Both the position numbers and the translations under genes were made by a program. DNA of 12,721 nucleotides from an uncultured Clostridia bacterium. Lineage in GTDB: Bacteria; Bacillota; Clostridia; Christensenellales; CAG-917. This document shows positions 7,607 to 12,683 of this stretch, in pieces. Below the pieces are notes generated by a model that was not told the DNA's origin, searched no databases, and worked only from the letters and a program-made list of their open reading frames with translations. The stretch is from NCBI GenBank assembly GCA_947174215.1, contig CAMWIB010000019.1:1-12721 (forward strand), given 5' to 3'. The first letter of the stretch is position 1; each line of letters starts with the position of its first letter.

Positions 7607-7753
7607 TGGAGCAAGTGACTTGCTTCATTTTGCAAATTAAATCTGACGGACGGCAAAATTACGTGAACGGTAAATGAGGGAATTGAATTCCCTCATTTTG
7701 CATAATTGAAATGATAAGCGATTTGAAAAATTAGGGATGTACATTCCTCATTT
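7601..7753 (+). repeat. Three related hairpins in tandem
   Basis: H1: GCAAAATGGAGCAAGT (7601-7616) pairs with ACTTGCTTCATTTTGC (7618-7633), 16 positions with one G-U. H2: AAATGAGGGAATT (7672-7684) pairs perfectly with AATTCCCTCATTT (7686-7698). H3: AAATTAGGGATGT (7728-7740) pairs with ACATTCCTCATTT (7741-7753), with one mismatch and one G-U. All right arms end in YTCATTTTGC or CTCATTTAGC, while the inner stems differ and remain paired. H1 shares its left arm with the end of copy A. H1 may end glnN transcription, though no clean U-tract follows. Confidence 0.75.
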
Positions 7754-7760
7754 AGCATAG

Positions 7761-7766
7761 TATAAT
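7761..7766 (+). promoter_or_regulatory. Possible -10 box of the hydrolase lipoprotein gene
   Basis: A perfect TATAAT 54 bp before the ATG at 7821. The -35 position (TGTACA, 7738-7743) is poor and lies in the centre of hairpin H3, so promoter activity is uncertain. Confidence 0.4.
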
Positions 7767-7820
7767 TATTTTAATTGAAGAATTAAATATCATCATTACA
7801 AGTATTTCATAGGGGGAGAT

Positions 7821-8597
7821 ATGAAAAAACTGTTTTCAATAGTACTTATCGTGCTGATTCTTTGCTTGACGGCATTTTGTATGATTGCGTGTAATACACC
7901 TTCCAATAAGTCCGACAGTACGCCAGACAATCAGGAAGTTTTCGTTGATTACAGCAAGGACAATTCGTTTGAGTTTGAAGTCACCGAAGATACTGACGCA
8001 GTGACGTATATGCCCGTTGGCGCAACGCCCAAATATGGATTGCTGTTCTACTTAGGCACGATGTTGCCGCCCGCGTCTTACACATATCTTGCGGAGCCTC
8101 TTGCAAAGCAGGGATACGTAGTAGTTATATCGAAAGTTTTGTTTGCTTATATAATGTATAAGGAAACGGAAACCACGTTTGAAAAATACCCTGATATCGA
8201 ATTCTTTATTGGCGGACATTCCCAAGGTGGCGGTGCGGCAGTAAGACGTACGCAGGAAAACTTGAATTCCGTCAAAGGTATCATTTTGTACGCACCGCTC
8301 TGCTTTGCGCCCTACACGATAGCGGACACATCTATGCCTACTCTTTTGTTAGAGGCTACAAAGGACGGCGTTCTTAACTATTCACAGAAAGCGGACGCCA
8401 AATCAAGACTTCCTGAGAACCGCACGGAATATATGCTAAACGGCTGCCATATGAGTTTCAGCTCGCTTGACGACGACGATATGCTCGCTCCATTCAACGA
8501 CGGTCCTGCCACAGCCGAGGAGAAGGCCGCTCAAAAGGAAATGACTTGCACTTACACGTTAGCGTTTATGAAGTCCGTTATACTCGGCACAAAATAA
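7821..8597 (+). CDS. Secreted alpha/beta-hydrolase lipoprotein
   Basis: 258 residues. An N-terminal signal (MKKLF, hydrophobic 5-20) ends in a lipobox-like MIAC, so Cys24 would be lipidated and the enzyme held outside the membrane after a short Ser/Asp/Asn-rich linker. The rest is a small alpha/beta-hydrolase: GHSQGG carries the nucleophile Ser134, TKDGV the likely acid Asp182, and GCHMSF the likely His210, in the usual order and spacing. This resembles dienelactone-hydrolase or chlorophyllase-like proteins, but the substrate cannot be read from sequence; an ester or short acyl bond is the general expectation. GGGGGAG directly before the ATG supports the start. It stands alone between the hairpin array and the 95-bp repeat. 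The -3 residue of the lipobox is Met rather than Leu, which is tolerated but less usual. Confidence 0.88.
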   Translation: MKKLFSIVLIVLILCLTAFCMIACNTPSNKSDSTPDNQEVFVDYSKDNSFEFEVTEDTDAVTYMPVGATPKYGLLFYLGTMLPPASYTYLAEPLAKQGYVVVISKVLFAYIMYKETETTFEKYPDIEFFIGGHSQGGGAAVRRTQENLNSVKGIILYAPLCFAPYTIADTSMPTLLLEATKDGVLNYSQKADAKSRLPENRTEYMLNGCHMSFSSLDDDDMLAPFNDGPATAEEKAAQKEMTCTYTLAFMKSVILGTK

Positions 8598-8622
8598 TGA
8601 TAATCTTGTATATATTACCCTC

Positions 8623-8717
8623 CGTCATTGCGCAAAGCGAAGCGACAAAGCAATCCAGAAAAGAAAATTAAGCTTGAATGTCTGGATTGCTTCGGCACAA
8701 AATGCCTCTCAATGACG
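8623..8717. repeat. 95-bp palindromic interspersed repeat (MITE/REP-like)
   Basis: Outer arms CGTCATTG (8623-8630) and CAATGACG (8710-8717) are perfect inverted repeats; inner arms AAGCAATCCAGA (8648-8659) and TCTGGATTGCTT (8681-8692) pair over 12 bp. The AGCGAAGCGAC segment is shared with 637-647. From memory, repeats of this general sequence are scattered in intergenic regions of many anaerobe genomes; no transposase is present here. It has no reading frame and sits just after the hydrolase gene, where it may end transcription. Confidence 0.8.
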
Positions 8718-8742
8718 AAATTGCAAAAATAGAAATTCATAT

Positions 8743-8769
8743 AAAACGCTCCTTACTTAGGAGCGTTTT
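8743..8769 (-). terminator. Terminator overlapping the Cys-rich gene's stop
   Basis: AAAACGCTCC (743-752 of the 8000s) pairs with GGAGCGTTTT (8760-8769), 10 bp perfect, 7-nt loop TTACTTA. On the minus strand the right arm ends in TTTTATAT. The TAA stop of the 87-residue gene (8755-8753) lies in the loop and the left arm encodes its last codons. Confidence 0.85.
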
Positions 8770-9016
8770 CTTCTGCAAGTAAAATACTTTCAATATTTGA
8801 TAACTTTTCTTTCATATCTAACAATATCTCTTTTATTCCTTGGCTACTCTGCCCCGCATTTTCATCTAACTCCCAAAACTCACAGTCAGACACAAAGCTG
8901 TATCTCATACCACATATATAATTTATATCTCTTAAAGATGAGCAGTGGAAGTAATACATTTTTGAAAGATGCGTACACTTCTTGCATTGCGGTAAAATTT
9001 CATTAGGATTCTTCAT
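8753..9016 (-). CDS. Small Cys-rich hypothetical protein
   Basis: 87 residues with five Cys: C11-x2-C14, C25, C35 and C45, a pattern that suggests a small zinc-binding or disulphide-stabilised N-terminal half. Residues 60-85 are predicted by eye to be a charged helix with heptad-like Leu/Ile spacing, perhaps a short coiled coil. There is no signal peptide. AGGAGG six bases before the ATG is one of the best ribosome binding sites in the window, and a TTGACG/TATGCT promoter with 17-bp spacing lies just upstream. The gene is divergent from an XRE-type regulator only 45 bp away, and its promoter overlaps the start of that gene, so it is a likely target of the regulator. The terminator is built into the 3' end of the gene. 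I do not recognise a family. Confidence 0.8.
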   Translation of the reverse strand: MKNPNEILPQCKKCTHLSKMYYFHCSSLRDINYICGMRYSFVSDCEFWELDENAGQSSQGIKEILLDMKEKLSNIESILLAEENAPK

Positions 9017-9041
9017 ATTTTCCTCCTCTTAGAACACACTA

Positions 9042-9070
9042 AGCATAAATTCAATTTTGGAATGCGTCAA
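9042..9070 (-). promoter_or_regulatory. Promoter of the Cys-rich gene
   Basis: TTGACG (9070-9065) and TATGCT (9047-9042) on the minus strand with a 17-bp spacer. The -35 box overlaps the first codons of the divergent regulator frame, and the spacer contains one copy of the ATTTTGGAAT repeat. Confidence 0.65.
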
Positions 9071-9092
9071 GCATATTACTCCATTTTGGAAT
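9054..9092. promoter_or_regulatory. Candidate operator: two ATTTTGGAAT direct repeats
   Basis: ATTTTGGAAT occurs at 9054-9063 and 9083-9092, 29 bp apart. One copy is in the spacer of the Cys-rich gene's promoter, the other just upstream of its -35 box and just before the GTG at 9104. Three helical turns apart, they could be bound on one face of DNA by the adjacent XRE regulator. This is inference. Confidence 0.45.
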
Positions 9093-9304
9093 ATCCTTTA
9101 TTTGTGTACGGCGAAAGAATTAAAGAACTTAGAAATGAACGGAATCTAACGCAAAAACAACTTGCGGAATTTCTTGGTACAACTCAAAATGCAATCAGCA
9201 AGTATGAGTCGGAGTTCTTAGACCTTAGCACGGATATGTTGATTAGAATGTGCAAATTCTTCAATGTTTCAGCAGACGTAATACTTGGGATAGATAAATA
9301 CTAA
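9062..9304 (+). CDS. XRE/Cro-type helix-turn-helix regulator
   Basis: A small DNA-binding protein of 80 residues from ATG 9062. The HTH_3 domain fills nearly all of it: YGERIKELRNERNLTQKQLA, the recognition helix region TTQNAISKYE, then the usual stabilising helices ending DVILGIDKY. It has no extra sensor domain, as in Cro-like or antitoxin-like regulators. The start is unsure: neither ATG 9062 nor in-frame GTG 9104 has a good ribosome binding site. GTG 9104 would begin right at the conserved domain (66 residues) and would leave the two repeated operator-like sites in non-coding DNA; the 14 extra residues from the ATG are not typical of the family. It probably represses the divergent Cys-rich gene and itself. 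A bidirectional terminator follows at 9347. Confidence 0.85.
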   Translation: MRQAYYSILEYPLFVYGERIKELRNERNLTQKQLAEFLGTTQNAISKYESEFLDLSTDMLIRMCKFFNVSADVILGIDKY

Positions 9305-9346
9305 ATATAGTTTCAAATATTCACACTAACATTTCGAAATTATTAA

Positions 9347-9379
9347 AGCAAAAGCCACACTTTATGTGTGGCTTTTGCT
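9347..9379. terminator. Bidirectional terminator between convergent genes
   Basis: AGCAAAAGCCACAC (9347-9360) pairs perfectly with GTGTGGCTTTTGCT (9366-9379): 14 bp, loop TTTAT. It lies between the XRE gene (plus) and the transketolase C-half (minus). On the minus strand it is followed by TTAATAATTT; the TTTT within the stem ends can act as the U-tract on either strand. Confidence 0.88.
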
Positions 9380-9407
9380 ATGATTACAATTGATTTCTGA
9401 TTTTTTA

Positions 9408-10349
9408 TTACTTTTTCATTGAAACAGCTTTCTTAGCCGCCGACACGACGTCTGCCGTCGTGATGTGGTAAACTTCGCTGAGATATGCGTTTTTGCCAAC
9501 CTGACCGAACTCGTCGTTTATGCCGACCATTTGAATCGGAACGGGACACTCACGGCTTGCAACCTCTGCGACCGCACTGCCAAGTCCGCCGTAGATATTG
9601 TGATTCTCACAAGTGACGATTGCGCCCGTCTTTGCCGCTTTCTTCACCGCTTCAACGTCAATAGGCTTCCAAGTGTGCATATTCACGACCGCCGCACTTA
9701 TGCCCTCGCTTGCCAAAAGCTCTGCCGCGTCCAAAGCGCGCTCAACCATTATGCCGCTTGCAATAAGCGTAACGTCATTGCCCTCTTTAAGCTCTATCGC
9801 CTTGCCAAGCTTGAAGTCGAGAGTTTCATCGTATACCTTTGCCGCCTTCTTACGGAACATACGCACGTACACCGCGCTCTTGCTGTCAACAATCTGCGGC
9901 AACGCCTTTTCCATCATAGTAGCGTCCGTCGGCTCGAAGCAAATCATCTTGGGGATGGCGCGCATTATCGCCATATCCTCAAACGGCATATGCGTACCGC
10001 CGTTGGCTTCCGCGGCAACGCCCGGCTCTGAACCGATTATCTTTACGTTCAAGCCCGAGTACGCAACGGAAATAAATATCTGGTCGTAGCACCTACGCGT
10101 AGCAAACGGAGCGAAGCTGTATGCAAACGGAATCTTGCCCATCGTTGCCATACCTGCGGCAACGCCAATCATATTCTGCTCCGCAATACCTACGTTGAAA
10201 AATCTATCGGGGTGCGCTTCCTTGAAGCACTTCGTAGCGTGACAGCTCATAAGGTCGGCGTCAAGCACGACTATTCTTTCGTCCTTATCGGCAAGCTCCG
10301 TCAAAGCCTTGGCAAGCGCTTGTCTTATTTCTCTTTCATCAGTAGTCAC
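9408..10349 (-). CDS. tkt: Transketolase, C-terminal subunit
   Basis: The second half of a split transketolase (313 residues). It holds the pyrimidine-binding domain of thiamine diphosphate enzymes: VVLDADL (27-33), then FNVGIAEQNM with the catalytic Glu57 that activates the cofactor, and FAPFATRRCYDQI. The C-terminal transketolase domain follows (about 190-313). I set the start at GTG 10349, because its last bases form GTGA with the stop of the upstream N-half gene; a longer in-frame GTG at 10379 sits inside the upstream coding sequence, and the GGGGAGG between the two serves the 10349 start. The 4-bp overlap implies translational coupling and equal amounts of both subunits. Together they would move two-carbon units between pentose-phosphate sugars. 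Paralogues with other sugar substrates exist, so the exact substrate is inference. Confidence 0.93.
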   Translation of the reverse strand: MTTDEREIRQALAKALTELADKDERIVVLDADLMSCHATKCFKEAHPDRFFNVGIAEQNMIGVAAGMATMGKIPFAYSFAPFATRRCYDQIFISVAYSGLNVKIIGSEPGVAAEANGGTHMPFEDMAIMRAIPKMICFEPTDATMMEKALPQIVDSKSAVYVRMFRKKAAKVYDETLDFKLGKAIELKEGNDVTLIASGIMVERALDAAELLASEGISAAVVNMHTWKPIDVEAVKKAAKTGAIVTCENHNIYGGLGSAVAEVASRECPVPIQMVGINDEFGQVGKNAYLSEVYHITTADVVSAAKKAVSMKK

Positions 10350-11164
10350 CCTTCGAACCTCCCCGTTTCCTTTCTCCACATATCCTCGGTGATTGTCATA
10401 CTGTGGCAGTTTGCCGCGCTCTCCGCGAAGGACGCGCCCTTACCCTTGACGGTATTGAGGATAATCATATTCGCCTTGCCGGAACCCTTTGCATTGTCGA
10501 TAGCGGCGCTGATAGCGTCCAAATCGTGACCGTCGATATCCTGCACGAAGAAGCCGAACGCCTTCCACTTGTCAACGACGGGGTAGATATCGTTTATATC
10601 CGACACCTTGCCGTCAAGCTGCATCTTGTTGTAGTCAAGCAAGACGATGAGGTTGTCAAGCTTGCGCGAGCCTGCGAGCATACTCGCTTCCCAAATCTGA
10701 CCTTCCTGCGCCTCGCCGTCGCCGATAAAGCAATATATAGTTGCGGGGTTCTTATCGAGCTTCGCCGCCATAGCCATACCTACCGCCGCCGAAAGTCCCT
10801 GTCCGAGCGAGCCAGCCGTCATATCAATGCCGGGGGTCTTATTCATATCGCAGTGAGAAGGCAAGTTCGTGCCGTTCTTGTTGAGGGTTGAAAGCCATTC
10901 CTTGGGGAAGTAGCCAAGGTCCGCAAGCACCGCGTACATCGCAGGACCTGCGTGTCCCTTTGACATAACGATTCTGTCCCTATCCTGCTTGCGCGGATTT
11001 TTGGGGTCTATATTTGCCTTAGAATAATAAATGACCGTCAAAGCATCCATAACCGACATTGCTCCGCCGATATGTCCGACGCCAAACGTACCTATCGTTT
11101 GAATTACGTCATCGCGAAGCTGTCTTGCTTTGACAGCCAAAGACTGTGATTGTGAAACGTCCAT
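10346..11164 (-). CDS. tkt: Transketolase, N-terminal subunit
   Basis: First half of the split transketolase (272 residues): the diphosphate-binding domain of thiamine diphosphate enzymes. Visible motifs are GHIGGAMSVMD (30-40), SKGHAGPA (68-75), SLGQGLSAAVG (119-129), and the cofactor motif GDGEAQEGQIWEA (148-160) running to NK at 179-180, the usual GDG-x(about 26-30)-N form that binds magnesium and diphosphate. Both halves together (585 residues) approach the length of single-chain enzymes (about 660); the missing part is mainly linker. GGAGG five bases before ATG 11164 supports the start. It overlaps the C-half gene by four bases and is first in this two-gene operon. Split transketolases are known in many Clostridia and archaea, so this is not a frameshift artefact. 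Confidence 0.94.
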   Translation of the reverse strand: MDVSQSQSLAVKARQLRDDVIQTIGTFGVGHIGGAMSVMDALTVIYYSKANIDPKNPRKQDRDRIVMSKGHAGPAMYAVLADLGYFPKEWLSTLNKNGTNLPSHCDMNKTPGIDMTAGSLGQGLSAAVGMAMAAKLDKNPATIYCFIGDGEAQEGQIWEASMLAGSRKLDNLIVLLDYNKMQLDGKVSDINDIYPVVDKWKAFGFFVQDIDGHDLDAISAAIDNAKGSGKANMIILNTVKGKGASFAESAANCHSMTITEDMWRKETGRFEG

Positions 11165-11200
11165 ATCACCCTCCTGCGCTTATAGTATAGCATTGCAAAA

Positions 11201-11230
11201 ATTATAATACAAGCGATTGAACCAACACAA
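11201..11230 (-). promoter_or_regulatory. Transketolase operon promoter
   Basis: On the minus strand a perfect TATAAT (11206-11201) with a weak TTGTGT (11230-11225) 18 bp upstream, giving a leader of about 30 nt. A second option, TATACT (11189-11184) with TTGTAT (11212-11207) at 17 bp, would leave too short a leader for the ribosome binding site. Confidence 0.5.
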
Positions 11231-11248
11231 TCCAGAAATTTATTTTAG

Positions 11249-11385
11249 TTGCGCCGAATGTCACGCCTGACGGCACGCAAAATCATTGCACACTTTGTGT
11301 GATTGAAACTGCTAAGTGCCATTATCAAACCAAAACCAAAATGGCAATGAGTTTTGCTGTGAGCGCAAACGCATAAGGTGCAAAA
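11249..11385 (+). repeat. Structured interspersed repeat, copy B
   Basis: Second copy of the element at 7478-7606, in the same orientation. Ends TTGCGCC (11249-11255) and GGTGCAA (11377-11383) are complementary with the same G-U wobble as copy A. CACACTTTGTGTG (11289-11301) is the counterpart of the copy A hairpin. In this copy TGCCATT (11317-11323) and AATGGCA (11339-11345) can also pair. The 5' third differs from copy A. It lies between two minus-strand genes, so it is antisense to local transcription unless it has its own promoter. The gap 11165-11466 contains no gene. Confidence 0.78.
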
Positions 11386-11418
11386 AATTACCCCACAAAA
11401 CAGGGGCGTTTTGCGGGG
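11382..11418 (-). terminator. Terminator of the membrane-anchored hypothetical gene
   Basis: On the minus strand CCCCGCAAAAC (11418-11408), loop GCCCCT, then GTTTTGTGGGG (11401-11391) and TAATTTTTT. The stem has 11 positions, one a G-U on this strand and an A-C mismatch on the other, so it is built for the minus strand. It lies 48 bp after the stop at 11467 and its U-tract is the tail of repeat copy B. Confidence 0.85.
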
Positions 11419-11425
11419 ACCCCAT

Positions 11426-11449
11426 GGGAAGTGAATCCCTACTTTTTGC
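11426..11449 (+). repeat. Decayed hairpin related to H2
   Basis: GGGAAGTGAATCCC (11426-11439) followed by TACTTTTTGC resembles H2 of the copy A array (GGGAATTGAATTCCC then TCATTTTGC). Its terminal TTTTTGC can pair with GCAAAAA at 11380-11386, enclosing the GC-rich terminator. Confidence 0.45.
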
Positions 11450-11466
11450 GAAATATATTTAGAGCG

Positions 11467-11916
11467 TTATGCGTGCAAGGCGTCCTTCAAGAGCTTTTCA
11501 AGTTCCTGCCTTCTGCCCTCGGGCTGTGTGGAGAGATAGTCCTCGGCGCACTGCTTGAAGAGCGAAAACAGCTTGAAGTCGTTCATAGCCGCAAGCTCGT
11601 TCAGGCTCACGTTACGCCCAACCCTCGCCGCAAGGTCTTGTAACATCAGCACCGCTTTAAGCTTTTCCACGGATATACCAAGCCTCTCCGCCGTACGCGA
11701 AAGCGTAGCCGCCGATATATCCGACACGACTCGCTCGCCCGCAATCTCCGTTTCGTATAGCTCGATTATACGCGGATTCAACATATCATACACGCTCGCC
11801 GCCGAGCAAAGCTTCCTGTTCTCCGCCTCGTCGAACGTAAACACCGCCGCGCTAAACAGCATAGCGGCAACAATCAATATAAATAATGCAAATACAAAAG
11901 GTTTTGTACGTTTCAT
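11467..11916 (-). CDS. Membrane-anchored hypothetical protein
   Basis: 149 residues. Residues 1-6 are basic (MKRTKP) and about 7-28 form one hydrophobic helix; there is no lipobox and no obvious signal peptidase site (the AAVFTFDEA stretch could be one), so it is either anchored with the bulk outside or secreted. The remainder is Ala, Leu and Glu rich and looks all-helical, with SRTAERLGISVEKLKAVLML resembling a generic helical bundle. I do not recognise a family. GAGGTG four bases before ATG 11916 supports the start. A consensus promoter lies at 11994-12022, back to back with that of the divergent lipoprotein gene, and a GC-rich terminator follows the stop, so this is a single-gene transcription unit. 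No Cys pair or catalytic motif outside the membrane was seen. Confidence 0.8.
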   Translation of the reverse strand: MKRTKPFVFALFILIVAAMLFSAAVFTFDEAENRKLCSAASVYDMLNPRIIELYETEIAGERVVSDISAATLSRTAERLGISVEKLKAVLMLQDLAARVGRNVSLNELAAMNDFKLFSLFKQCAEDYLSTQPEGRRQELEKLLKDALHA

Positions 11917-11993
11917 TGTTCACCTCGCATTTAGCGTGTGACAACCAAACGGAAATATTACAAACATATCAATATGAAATAGTAACGCATACA

Positions 11994-12022
11994 TTTATAC
12001 GGAATTATTATACGCACGTCAA
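11994..12022 (-). promoter_or_regulatory. Promoter of the membrane-anchored hypothetical gene
   Basis: TTGACG (12022-12017) and TATAAA (11999-11994) on the minus strand, 17-bp spacer, 78 bp upstream of the ATG at 11916. Its -35 box is part of the palindrome GTCAATATTGAC at 12018-12029. Confidence 0.7.
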
Positions 12023-12024
12023 TA

Positions 12025-12053
12025 TTGACCGATTACATGCCTTATGCTATATT
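12025..12053 (+). promoter_or_regulatory. Promoter of the hypothetical lipoprotein gene
   Basis: TTGACC (12025-12030), 17-bp spacer, TATATT (12048-12053) preceded by TGC, an extended -10. The start of transcription near 12060 rules out translation from the in-frame ATG at 12044. Confidence 0.75.
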
Positions 12054-12115
12054 ATATTTATAAAGCATTTCAATACTGTGAAATATGCAGTAGCCCAATA
12101 GGCAAGGAGGGCATA

Positions 12116-12601
12116 ATGGCAAATTCAAAAATGAAGCTTATCAGCAAAATACTTTGTTTGAGCTTAATTCTTGTTATGGCGAGCGGAATACTCTGCGCGT
12201 GCAATACCAACAAGCGCCACGCCGTTCTATACGATAATGTAGGCGAATATATCAATTCGCAGTTTATGGCTGAGAACCTAACTTTTAAGGGAAATGGAAA
12301 TATTGCGGAAAACAAATGCTTTATCATAAGAACGCAGAAAGAGTTTGACAAAATATTTACCGGCTTTTATAAAGATATTGATTTCAATAAGCAAATGGTT
12401 CTTTTGAAAGCCATTGGATTCTGCACGACGGCACACAAGTTCAAACTATTCAATATTATCATTGAAGATAAAAAACTAACCGCCGAATATTATTACGTTG
12501 ACTGTAAAGATGGTGAGGATTGCGCATCTGCGCCATATATAAGATACGTAGCATTGGTTATAAATAAAATGGATATATCCGAATTCGATTTTGTTCACTG
12601 A
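12116..12601 (+). CDS. Hypothetical lipoprotein, PrcB-like C-terminal part
   Basis: 161 residues from ATG 12116, chosen because AGGAGG lies six bases upstream and because the promoter's -10 box overlaps the longer in-frame start at 12044. Residues 7-25 are hydrophobic and LCAC forms a lipobox, so Cys29 would be lipidated and the protein exported. After a short charged linker, residues about 60-160 read as a small beta-rich domain: an IRTQKEFDKIF segment, DFNKQMVLLKAIGF, alternating strands, and a final YIRYVALVINK strand. This order recalls the PrcB_C type domain of secreted Bacteroides and Firmicutes proteins, but the similarity is by eye and weak. Two Cys pairs (CKDGEDC) might form a disulphide. 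No function is proposed. A terminator follows at 12657. Confidence 0.82.
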   Translation: MANSKMKLISKILCLSLILVMASGILCACNTNKRHAVLYDNVGEYINSQFMAENLTFKGNGNIAENKCFIIRTQKEFDKIFTGFYKDIDFNKQMVLLKAIGFCTTAHKFKLFNIIIEDKKLTAEYYYVDCKDGEDCASAPYIRYVALVINKMDISEFDFVH

Positions 12602-12656
12602 ATACCAAAGCAAAACCAATCTATCACGACTGGGAAATTACAGAATTCATCCAACA

Positions 12657-12683
12657 AAAAGCACTCCAAATTGGAGTGCTTTT
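12657..12683 (+). terminator. Terminator of the hypothetical lipoprotein gene
   Basis: AAAAGCACTCCAA (12657-12669) pairs with TTGGAGTGCTTTT (12671-12683); with a realistic loop AAATT the stem is 11 bp. It lies 55 bp after the stop and the TTTT at the stem end serves as a short U-tract. Confidence 0.82.

Noticed and set aside
7362..7628. 88-residue minus-strand frame over repeat copy A
   Set aside because: It crosses the glnN 3' end and the repeat, is not preserved in copy B, and has no start signals.
7601..7753. CRISPR array
   Set aside because: The repeats are palindromic with changing inner stems, unequal spacing (about 68 and 55 bp between centres) and no identical direct repeats; no cas genes are near.
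9408..11164. Frameshifted single-chain transketolase
   Set aside because: Both halves have clean ends, a coupled GTGA junction and the domain boundary typical of natural split enzymes.
12044..12115. Longer start of the last lipoprotein
   Set aside because: It would precede the transcription start expected from the TTGACC/TATATT promoter and would bury the signal peptide; AGGAGG before 12116 fixes the start.
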